From positions 1-9,960 of the forward strand of contig CAKUMR010000025.1 of assembly GCA_934667865.1 (NCBI GenBank): 9,960 bases of DNA, given 5' to 3'. The notes beneath the pieces are model-generated. The model worked only from the letters and a program-made list of their open reading frames with translations, did no database searches and was not told the DNA's origin. This document shows positions 1 through 6,288 of this stretch, piece after piece. The DNA is from an uncultured Oscillospiraceae bacterium. GTDB taxonomy: Bacteria; Bacillota_A; Clostridia; Oscillospirales; Oscillospiraceae. Both the position numbers and the translations under genes were made by a program. Within the stretch, counting starts at the first letter, position 1. Each line of letters opens with the position of its first letter.

Positions 1-88
1 CCGTGGCGGGTGTCTTATCGCCGCCGCAGGCCGTGAGCGCAAACAGCAGGCAGGTGACAAGTAACAGAATTGCAATATTTTTTTTCAT
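1..88 (-). CDS. Putative lipoprotein, N-terminal fragment (gene continues beyond window)
   Basis: Only the first 29 codons are in the window. They encode a classic lipoprotein signal peptide: MKKN, a hydrophobic core rich in Leu (residues 5-17), then the lipobox L-T-A-C with the lipidated Cys at residue 21, followed by GGDKTPAT, a typical flexible linker. The ATG at 88-86 is preceded by AAAGGAGT (106-99) with a 10-nt gap, a good ribosome site. The protein would be exported and anchored to the outer face of the membrane. It starts 48 nt after the stop of the giant DUF5702-like gene on the same strand, and I see no terminator between them, so it may be the last or a later gene of the tad operon. 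It could equally be an unrelated substrate-binding or surface lipoprotein; nothing in 29 residues decides this. Confidence 0.8.
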   Translation of the reverse strand, partial: MKKNIAILLLVTCLLFALTACGGDKTPAT

Positions 89-136
89 GATGGTTTTTAC
101 TCCTTTGCGTTATGATTGGTTGAAAAATTGGTCGGT

Positions 137-3100
137 TTACGTATATCCCCGCGTCATGTTGACTTCAAAGGTACACCAGTCGGTGCTCTTTTCAAGGTCG
201 CCCGCCTCGCCCTCAAACAGCGGAAGGGAGATCATCAGAGGCTTGACCCGAATCTTGGACTTCAGATTGAAGTATACCTTCGACTTCTCCATGGTGAAGC
301 CTTCCAGTCCCTTCTGGCGCAGGTTGCTCTGAATCAGCTCGCCGGTGCGCTGAATCATGGCTGCTTGCAATTTGCCGCCATTCTGAACACCTAAATACAG
401 GAAGATTGCAATGTAGTCGCTGTAGAAGATGCCCTTGTTGTTTTTGTTGCTAACTGTCCCTTTTTTGAGTAAGGTCACAAACGAACCGTAGCTGTTGTCG
501 TCTGTATAGTCCAAGTTGATTGTCCAGTCGTTCGCTTCTTTTTTGTACAGCTCTACCGGAAAACCATAAGCAAGACGCAAATTATCAAGTGCAGTTTCCA
601 CTGCTGTATACATTAGGAGCAGGACAACCTTGATTGCCGCTTCTGGAACAATTCCATAAGTTGCGGCACTGATTAGCCAAGCGATATAACCAATAATCTG
701 ATTGCTCCAAAAATGCTGGAAACAGGACACCAAGTTCAAAGTATACCGCAAAAGATAGATATTTGCAAATGCATCTCTGACATTGGATTCATTCGTCCCG
801 CCGAAGAGGATATACTCCTGCTCCGCCAGATAGGCGCGGTTGTTCTCCTCATTGATCATTTTGCCGGTCAGGGATTTATTATAGGCGTCCTGATAACGTT
901 CGCTGAGCCACGTTTTCTCCTGTCCGGCATCGCCCTGAACTTCTTTATAATAACTTGGAAAATTATTTCCGTCCAGCTTTTTCTGCTTTTCTTCGCCCAG
1001 AAGATGGAAGGCTCCTTCCCGGTCATAGGTCGCACAGCTGAACATCTTGGTCATGTAGGTGACCAGATACAGTTCATCCCGCATCCCGGCGAAGTTGCCG
1101 CTGATCAGGTTGGACACGAAGCCGCCGATCGCGCCGATCAGGGAAACCGGACTGTAGGTCGAGTCCCCGGAATATTCTTTTTTAATATCGTGGTCGTCCG
1201 GGCCGCGGTATTTGCAGGCAGCCTCCTTTTTATTTTCTACGTCCTTTTCCTGCTCTTTTTCGGCATCCTCCCGTTCCTGCTCCTTTTTATCGACTTCATC
1301 TGCCTGCTCCTCTTTTATGTTTTTCCACATACTATAGAAATAGACGAACAGGTAGGGCGTTTCCTCCGCCTTGTAATCCGGGTCCTTCGGGTCGATGTCC
1401 GGGTTATAGGCGTTGGTCGTGGTGTCCTTGAGCTTGGTGACCTCGCGCTCCACCTCCGGCTTGGGCGTGAAGTGCTGCTTGAACATATTCGCCGCATGGG
1501 CATTGAGCTGCTGATTGTTGGCCGAATTCTCAATGCCGGACTTATCCATGGCGCTTCTGGCCTTTTCCAGCAGCTTATCCACGCCCATAAAGCTGGCAAG
1601 CGGCGTATTCACATACGTCATGTAAGAAGGATCGTTCCAGCCCTCGCTGAACTGCACGCGGGAGAGGATCTCCAGCTGCTCATGGATATTGTTCAGGCGC
1701 TTCTTGAGCTCCTCGACGGCTTCCTCGTTGATCTTCTCGGCAAACTCCAGCGCTTCATGCTTCACACCGTTTTCGTCCGTGTAGCCCTCTTCGATCTCCT
1801 TGCGGTCGTCCGCGCCCATCTGCGTATCGCTGGAATAGGCCTCGTCCTTCCACGCCTGGAAGGTTTCGCGGTACCTCTTCGCCAGTTCCTTCAGCTCGTC
1901 CAGACTGCCGTTGCCGATCTCGTCCGGGTCGCCATAGACGATCTTGGTCAGGTTCTCCTGACTGGTCATGAGCTGGGTGAGCTGCTCAGCCATCTTCTTG
2001 CGGATCTCTTCCTCCGCGCCGCGAACGGTATATTTCGCATTGCCGACCTGGATCATATCCTCCGGGTGCTCAGAATCCGGCGTGATGCGCGTCTTGTTCT
2101 CGGTGCAGATGCTTTCATAGGGGACAACCGTGGCCAGATAGCGCTCGAAAACATCGGAGCTGCCGGCATTGTAGCTTCGGTTGCCGGAAAGGCACTTGTC
2201 GTACATCTTTTGCAGGCGGGCCAGCAGCTCGCCATAGGGGGCGCTGGAGGACGTCTTAAACTCGCCGTCGCTGTTTACCCAGCTTCCGTAGGTGGTATCG
2301 TTGATCACGCTGTCGTCGGCCACGCACTTCTGCGCCGCCTCCAATTGCGTCAGGGCCCTGATCAGCGCCTCGCCGGTTTCCTTCACCAGATCGGCTTTTG
2401 TTCCAATCGCATCATCCATGCGCTTCCACCACTGCACCGGGTCGATCTTGTCGTCGGCAAAGCCGATTTGACCTTTCTGATCCATCAGGGGCTTCGCCGC
2501 GTCTACCAGCTCGGTTACACGTTTTTCAAAAGACTGAGCCGCCCGCGTCGCGTTGCTTTCCAGCTGATGCAGCTTTTCGCGATCAATATAATAGACCAGT
2601 TCTCCGCTTTCTTCGTCCGTTTCCTTATAGGAATAGACCCGCTTGAAATTGTCCTTGCCCGGCTGGAACTGTCCCTTCCAGAAGGTCATCCGATCCGTCA
2701 TCTTGAGCAGCTCATAGGGCTTGAGGTTCTTCGTATTGATCAGATGACGCACCAGAACGTTATTGATCTGGCGATAAGCCTCCTTGTAATCCTCCAGATC
2801 GCTGAGCATCTTGGCCGGCGTTTCTCTGGTGAACTTATATTCCTCCGCTTTATTATAGTAGCGCATCAGCGCGCGATAGGTCTTGAAAGCGGCGCTCAAC
2901 AGCTCGCCCTCGGCCTCGTAATAGTCCTTTTTCTTCTCCACCAGAGGCTCGTTCTTCTCCGCCTCGGTGATCTCGCCTGCGCTCGAATCATTTTCCAGGC
3001 GTTCGATCAGCCCCGTCGCCAGCTCAATCGGCGCACGGTATTTCATGAATTCGGTGATCTCCGCCTTCATCAGCGCGGCGTTTTGCAGATTTGCCCCATC

Positions 3101-3523
3101 TACCTCGGAAACCTCGGCAGAAAGGCACTGCATCAGCAGAAGGTCGCTGGTTTCTCCGGTCAGCTCGCCGCCGGTTCCGATGATGGAATCATAGAAGCCG
3201 CCGAGCGTTTCGCCCAGCGCAGACTTATCCTCGCTGCCGGTAAGATCCTGTGATGTTACGATCGTGATGAAATAATCCTTCGATTTCGCATAAAACTCAT
3301 TGATATTCTGGCAGGACGCAACCATACCGTACCAGTCATTCAAATCCGTGTCAAAATGCGCCAGCAGCGCATTGAGGGCCGTATCTGCTGCGGACTCCGC
3401 ATCGCCCTTGGCAAGCTCCACGCGGCTGACATCCACAAAAATGCTGGAAACCAGCAGGCATGGCACTAAAATCAGCACCAGAAAAACGGAAACGGCGCCG
3501 CGCGTCTTTTTATAGCTCTTCAT
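137..3523 (-). CDS. Giant membrane-anchored Tad-locus protein, DUF5702-like, 1128 aa
   Basis: Function unknown. The N-terminus (MKSYKKTRGAVSVFLVLILV) is a basic stretch followed by one transmembrane helix (about residues 10-31), then VDVSRVELAKGDAESAADTAL, the layout of TadE/TadG-type pseudopilins in which the body sits outside the cell. Residues about 60-730 are mostly polar and Glu/Lys-rich, probably helical or coiled-coil. Residues about 733-769 are an extremely charged run (repeated KEQE/EDAE). A second hydrophobic pair lies at about 939-977 (IIGYIAWLISAAT and AAIKVVLLLMYTA), followed by a more globular C-terminus. From memory, clostridial Tad loci carry such proteins, annotated DUF5702, after tadE; no database was searched. 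By position it may take the TadF/TadG place as a minor subunit, tip or scaffold (inference). The start is ATG 3523 with TAAGGAGG overlapping the tadE stop. The residue at +5 after Gly9 is Phe, not the prepilin Glu. The C-terminal part is AT-richer than the rest. Confidence 0.85.
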   Translation of the reverse strand: MKSYKKTRGAVSVFLVLILVPCLLVSSIFVDVSRVELAKGDAESAADTALNALLAHFDTDLNDWYGMVASCQNINEFYAKSKDYFITIVTSQDLTGSEDKSALGETLGGFYDSIIGTGGELTGETSDLLLMQCLSAEVSEVDGANLQNAALMKAEITEFMKYRAPIELATGLIERLENDSSAGEITEAEKNEPLVEKKKDYYEAEGELLSAAFKTYRALMRYYNKAEEYKFTRETPAKMLSDLEDYKEAYRQINNVLVRHLINTKNLKPYELLKMTDRMTFWKGQFQPGKDNFKRVYSYKETDEESGELVYYIDREKLHQLESNATRAAQSFEKRVTELVDAAKPLMDQKGQIGFADDKIDPVQWWKRMDDAIGTKADLVKETGEALIRALTQLEAAQKCVADDSVINDTTYGSWVNSDGEFKTSSSAPYGELLARLQKMYDKCLSGNRSYNAGSSDVFERYLATVVPYESICTENKTRITPDSEHPEDMIQVGNAKYTVRGAEEEIRKKMAEQLTQLMTSQENLTKIVYGDPDEIGNGSLDELKELAKRYRETFQAWKDEAYSSDTQMGADDRKEIEEGYTDENGVKHEALEFAEKINEEAVEELKKRLNNIHEQLEILSRVQFSEGWNDPSYMTYVNTPLASFMGVDKLLEKARSAMDKSGIENSANNQQLNAHAANMFKQHFTPKPEVEREVTKLKDTTTNAYNPDIDPKDPDYKAEETPYLFVYFYSMWKNIKEEQADEVDKKEQEREDAEKEQEKDVENKKEAACKYRGPDDHDIKKEYSGDSTYSPVSLIGAIGGFVSNLISGNFAGMRDELYLVTYMTKMFSCATYDREGAFHLLGEEKQKKLDGNNFPSYYKEVQGDAGQEKTWLSERYQDAYNKSLTGKMINEENNRAYLAEQEYILFGGTNESNVRDAFANIYLLRYTLNLVSCFQHFWSNQIIGYIAWLISAATYGIVPEAAIKVVLLLMYTAVETALDNLRLAYGFPVELYKKEANDWTINLDYTDDNSYGSFVTLLKKGTVSNKNNKGIFYSDYIAIFLYLGVQNGGKLQAAMIQRTGELIQSNLRQKGLEGFTMEKSKVYFNLKSKIRVKPLMISLPLFEGEAGDLEKSTDWCTFEVNMTRGYT

Positions 3524-3533
3524 TCCGTTTCTC

Positions 3534-3541
3534 CCTCCTTA
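3534..3541 (-). promoter_or_regulatory. Shine-Dalgarno of the DUF5702-like gene, overlapping the tadE stop
   Basis: On the minus strand the sequence reads TAAGGAGG. The TAA is the stop codon of tadE and is also the start of a near-perfect anti-16S match, 10 nt ahead of ATG 3523. This supports ATG 3523 as the start and suggests translational coupling of the two genes. Confidence 0.8.
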
Positions 3542-4165
3542 GGAAAACCAACCCTTGATTTTTTCCGTAACCTTTGAGATTGCTTCGGTTACGCCAAGCT
3601 TGTTCATGTAATCTCCGACGGTATCCACGATCCGGACGAACTCCGGCGCGTCGGAAACCGGAGCCGACGCCCGCGCGGAAACCGGCATCTCTATCATGCT
3701 CTTTTCTCCCAGCAGACGGATGCCCAGCGGAATTTTGCAATCCACCTGCACCTTCATCGTAGAGCAAAAAACGCCCCAATCAAAAGTGACTGTGGTTTTC
3801 TCAATGCCCTTCGGGGTCATGCCGGTAAAGAAGCCCGTTCCAACGGTCTTCAGGCGTTTTTTCAGTTTGTTCTCCGCCGAGCTTGCAACATCCCTGCAGG
3901 CGCCGGGGAAAATATAACGGTAGGGCTTGACATCTACGGAATCCACGCTCGGGAAGCTGCCTTCCTTCACTCCTGCAAGCAGGGGATCGCCGGCCTCGGC
4001 CGCCGCCTCCAGCGCGGTCTGCGTCACAAGCCGCTCAATACAGGATTTCTGATAGTAGGCATTTCCAAGGAAGAGCAGCAGAAAGATCACAAGGAACATC
4101 ACAGGAAACACAATGGAGGCCTCCACGATGACCATACCGCTTTCCGTCTTCTTTTCTTTTCTCAA
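3539..4165 (-). CDS. tadE: TadE-like pseudopilin
   Basis: A 208-residue minor pilin-like protein of the Tad pilus. It has a short basic leader (MRKEKKTESG) and then MVIVEASIVFPVMFLVIFLL, the TadE signature: Gly10 at -1 and Glu15 at +5 of a type IV prepilin-like site, fused to a transmembrane helix (about 14-35). The rest (about 40-208) is predicted extracytoplasmic, with two Cys early (42 and about 90) and an amphipathic, Lys-rich C-terminus ending in KIKGWFS. TadE proteins are processed by the Tad prepilin peptidase in other bacteria; no such enzyme is in this window. The start codon is TTG at 4165. The next in-frame ATG (4135) would remove the leader and the Gly, so the TTG, with GAGGTG 7 nt upstream, is preferred. 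It lies 112 nt after the pilin gene and 15 nt ahead of the giant protein gene. Confidence 0.87.
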   Translation of the reverse strand: MRKEKKTESGMVIVEASIVFPVMFLVIFLLLFLGNAYYQKSCIERLVTQTALEAAAEAGDPLLAGVKEGSFPSVDSVDVKPYRYIFPGACRDVASSAENKLKKRLKTVGTGFFTGMTPKGIEKTTVTFDWGVFCSTMKVQVDCKIPLGIRLLGEKSMIEMPVSARASAPVSDAPEFVRIVDTVGDYMNKLGVTEAISKVTEKIKGWFS

Positions 4166-4172
4166 GTCCTAT

Positions 4173-4178
4173 CACCTC
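4173..4178 (-). promoter_or_regulatory. Shine-Dalgarno deciding the TTG start of tadE
   Basis: GAGGTG on the minus strand lies 7 nt upstream of TTG 4165. There is no upstream in-frame ATG, and the downstream ATG would delete the prepilin-like leader, so this site decides the start. Confidence 0.7.
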
Positions 4179-4227
4179 GTTTGATCTATAAAAACTGTAA
4201 TCAGATACAGACATCTTCATTGCTTCT

Positions 4228-4257
4228 GGGGCAATGGCGCCGCAGCGCCACTGCCCC
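4228..4257 (-). promoter_or_regulatory. Strong intergenic hairpin between pilin and tadE genes
   Basis: The arms 4228-4240 (GGGGCAATGGCGC) and 4245-4257 (GCGCCACTGCCCC) form a 13-bp stem with a 4-nt loop. The single imperfection (4234 against 4251) is a G-U wobble in the minus-strand transcript but an A-C mismatch in the plus-strand one, so the structure suits transcription of the tad operon. It begins 20 nt after the pilin stop codon. No U-tract follows directly (AGAAGCAAUG follows); a short U run appears only about 30 nt further on. It is therefore more likely a 3'-end stabiliser, processing site or partial attenuator than a plain intrinsic terminator (inference). Confidence 0.75.
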
Positions 4258-4277
4258 GTTCGGGATCTCATCCAGAA

Positions 4278-4493
4278 TTACGCTTCAACAGCTTGCTTCG
4301 CCTTTCCGGAGATCGCACTGATCAGCTCCTTAAGCAGCTTGGAAATCTGCTCTTTGAAGATCAGGGCAAGAACCACGGCGACACCGATCAGAACAACGAT
4401 CGCGACGACGTTGACCTCGCCATTTTCCTTGCGGAAAAACTGCTGTGCCTTCGCCTTCAGACCAAAAAGGAACGCATTTGCCATCATCAACAT
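4278..4493 (-). CDS. flp: Flp-like type IVb pilin subunit (divergent)
   Basis: A 71-residue protein placed exactly where the major pilin gene is expected, between tadC and tadE. A 25-residue leader with basic residues (FFRKENG) leads into one long hydrophobic helix (about 27-46, VNVVAIVVLIGVAVVLALIF), then KEQISKLLKELISAISGKAK, an amphipathic tail. Size, order and the IFKEQI tail match Flp1-like pilins of Firmicutes. The usual Flp motif is G followed by four residues and Glu, often then Tyr. Here the Gly25 is followed directly by Glu26 and position +5 is Val, so the consensus is broken. ATG 4493 is chosen over Met3 and Met4 because AGGAGG (4506-4501) sits 7 nt upstream. Alternatives are a small membrane protein that is not processed, or a pseudopilin. 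If the Tad machine is functional, this is the best pilin candidate here. Confidence 0.75.
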   Translation of the reverse strand: MLMMANAFLFGLKAKAQQFFRKENGEVNVVAIVVLIGVAVVLALIFKEQISKLLKELISAISGKAKQAVEA

Positions 4494-4538
4494 GGTGTTT
4501 CCTCCTCTCTTGCAGTATTTCTTTTATATAAATAACGA

Positions 4539-5408
4539 TCAGGCGCCCAGATTTGTGAAAATCGGGACAATGACCATTATCAATATACCAACAAACATGA
4601 TCATTACAGGGATCAGCAGCTTGCTGGCTGCTTTCTCACCCTGGCGGTGGATGTCCTGCTTCTTCGCCGTCCAGACCTCACGGCTCTGCGACTGAAGCAT
4701 CATTGCCAGCTCGGTATTGCCCTTCACCAGTCCCTGCACGATCGTCGAAGAAAACTTCTTGATCTCCGGAATGATGCAGCGCTTGCCGAAGCGGAAGATC
4801 GCGTCGATCTCCGAAACGCCGTTGCCCATCTCCTCCACGGAGGTCTGCATTTCTTTGTAGATCGTCGTTTCGCCGGTATAGGCGATCTCTGTCCATGCCT
4901 CGCGCAGGATCATGCCGGCGTTGGTCAGCAGGGCCAGCTTGGACACGACGTTGGAAAAGTCGCGCAGCATCTCCTCCGAGCGCTTGAGGATGCGCTTTTC
5001 CGTCAGCGTGCCGAAATAATAATATGCGAGTCCGGCAAAGACCAGCATCACAAACAGGACAACAATATCGTCCGCCACGCCGTAAAGTGCAAAACCGAGA
5101 ATCGCCACCGTAAGGGACATGGTAATCTCCTGCGCATGGATGACGCGCAGGTAATATTCCGCATATTTCTCGCCGAACAGGACGCTCAGCTCCTTGCGCA
5201 GCTTCCGGTCGTGCTTGCTTTTATAACGGTAATGAACCAGCTCCAGCGCGGCATATCCGACAAAGTAGATCTCCTTCAGCGGGAATTCCTTTTCCGTCAG
5301 CGAGTCAAACAGGGATGCATACTTCAAGCCGGTGAAAAACAGCACCAGCCAGAGGCCGAGGAGGACGATTCCTATGCCAAAAACAATATAATCCTGAACT
5401 TCCAGCAC
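4539..5408 (-). CDS. tadC: TadC-like inner-membrane platform protein (type II secretion system F domain)
   Basis: A 289-residue integral membrane protein that would form, with TadB, the platform on which the motor ATPase acts. Membrane segments are visible at about 7-27, 97-113, 115-132 and 264-284. The last carries KLLIPVMIMFVGILIMVIVP, the standard end of the T2SS-F/GspF-type domain, which spans about 149-280 (RDFSNVVSKLALLTNAGM near its start, then GEKAASKLLIPVM). The start is GTG 5408; the next Met in frame is residue 97, too far inside. The ribosome site TAAGGGGGG overlaps the tadB stop. The gene lies 12 nt after tadB, and its own stop is 45 nt ahead of the pilin gene. The product is of normal length and shows no damage. 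Confidence 0.9.
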   Translation of the reverse strand: MLEVQDYIVFGIGIVLLGLWLVLFFTGLKYASLFDSLTEKEFPLKEIYFVGYAALELVHYRYKSKHDRKLRKELSVLFGEKYAEYYLRVIHAQEITMSLTVAILGFALYGVADDIVVLFVMLVFAGLAYYYFGTLTEKRILKRSEEMLRDFSNVVSKLALLTNAGMILREAWTEIAYTGETTIYKEMQTSVEEMGNGVSEIDAIFRFGKRCIIPEIKKFSSTIVQGLVKGNTELAMMLQSQSREVWTAKKQDIHRQGEKAASKLLIPVMIMFVGILIMVIVPIFTNLGA

Positions 5409-5414
5409 GTTTTT

Positions 5415-5423
5415 CCCCCCTTA
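5415..5423 (-). promoter_or_regulatory. Shine-Dalgarno of tadC, overlapping the tadB stop
   Basis: TAAGGGGGG on the minus strand includes the TAA of tadB and lies 6 nt ahead of GTG 5408. It supports the GTG start and tight coupling of the two platform proteins. Confidence 0.75.
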
Positions 5424-6275
5424 AATCTTGATATCCAGAACGATCTTGCCGATATAGTAGGCCGCCACAAAAAGGATGACCGCAATCGTTGTGGAAATGA
5501 TACCGCTCAGCGTAACGTAATTCGCCGCAAAATCCGGACTCATCAGCTTAATGACGCCGATCAGCGCAATCGGCATAGCGATCATAATTCTCTGTTCCGT
5601 TTTGTTGGAGGTTACGATCGTTTCAATATCCTCCGCGATCTCCATTTTATCGCTCAGGATCTCGTGGGTGGTGCGGAGGGTATCCTTGATATTGCCGCCC
5701 TTTTCGTAGCAAACCTTAAAGACATTTGCAAAGCTCATGATGTCCTCGCAGCCGCTGCGCGCGCCGAAGTCCTGCAAAAGGTCGACCAGATCGACGTTGT
5801 TGTTCATGCCGGAGAGGATGATCTCCAGCTCCTTGAGGATGAACGCACCCTCGTCATACTGGATCTTCAGGTCCTCGTAGGCGCTGCGGAAGGCGTCGGT
5901 CACGTTGTTGCCGGCGCTGATGGAGGTGCTGATGGCCTCCAGCATATCGCGGAACTGGTTCTTGAGCATCCGCTGGCGCTTGGCGATGATGGATTTGCGG
6001 CGCATCGGCACGAAAGCGAAGCCCGCGGCAAAGCCGGCGGCGCCGCAGAAGAAAAAGTTCAGGATCCACGTCAGCGTGGTGGGGTTGCCGAACTCGTCCA
6101 CGCCGATGCCGCCGTAGAAGAGGTAGCCCACCGCCGCGCCGACCACGAAGGCCGCCAGAAAATACAGCGCCTTTTCCAGGGGCTTCATGTGGTATACCTT
6201 ATAATTATAGGCAGGCAGGTTGGTTGCGGAGCGGTAATACTGCGGCTCTACGGGCTTTTTTTCTTTTTTCGCCAT
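5421..6275 (-). CDS. tadB: TadB-like inner-membrane platform protein (type II secretion system F domain)
   Basis: A 284-residue partner of TadC in the Tad assembly platform. A basic cytoplasmic N-terminus is followed by two helices (about 36-56 and 69-90), a cytoplasmic T2SS-F domain (about 105-225, with FRDMLEAISTSISAGNNV and the family's YEKGGNIKDTL) and two C-terminal helices (about 230-246 and 255-279). A GTG at 6284 could extend the frame by three residues, but it lies inside the ribosome site (TGAGGTG, 6288-6282). ATG 6275, 6 nt downstream of that site, is the better start. It follows cpaF after 10 nt. The Ser/Ala/Gly/Asn-rich motif of the first F-domain helix pair is intact. I see no damage. 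Confidence 0.9.
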   Translation of the reverse strand: MAKKEKKPVEPQYYRSATNLPAYNYKVYHMKPLEKALYFLAAFVVGAAVGYLFYGGIGVDEFGNPTTLTWILNFFFCGAAGFAAGFAFVPMRRKSIIAKRQRMLKNQFRDMLEAISTSISAGNNVTDAFRSAYEDLKIQYDEGAFILKELEIILSGMNNNVDLVDLLQDFGARSGCEDIMSFANVFKVCYEKGGNIKDTLRTTHEILSDKMEIAEDIETIVTSNKTEQRIMIAMPIALIGVIKLMSPDFAANYVTLSGIISTTIAVILFVAAYYIGKIVLDIKI

Positions 6276-6281
6276 CTTCTG

Positions 6282-6288
6282 CACCTCA
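6282..6288 (-). promoter_or_regulatory. Shine-Dalgarno of tadB, overlapping the cpaF stop
   Basis: TGAGGTG on the minus strand combines the TGA of cpaF with the ribosome site. The spacing of 6 nt to ATG 6275 argues against the GTG at 6284, which would sit within the site. Confidence 0.75.

Noticed and set aside
713..3253. 846-codon plus-strand open frame
   Set aside because: It lies fully antisense to the DUF5702-like gene, has no ribosome site that fits, and its translation is a Leu/Arg/His/Val-rich string without domains, as expected when a GC-biased third position lies opposite. The minus-strand gene has a good start, signal anchor and operon place.
3510..3779. 89-codon minus-strand frame overlapping tadE
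   Set aside because: It overlaps the end of tadE in another frame and has no sensible protein features, while tadE has a full signature.
4188..4257. Intrinsic terminator after the pilin gene
   Set aside because: The stem is strong enough, but the sequence right after it on the minus strand is AGAAGCAATG; the nearest U run is about 30 nt away. I list it as a regulatory hairpin instead.
6282..6284. GTG at 6284 as the tadB start
   Set aside because: It would lie inside the TGAGGTG ribosome site. The ATG nine bases downstream has ideal spacing.
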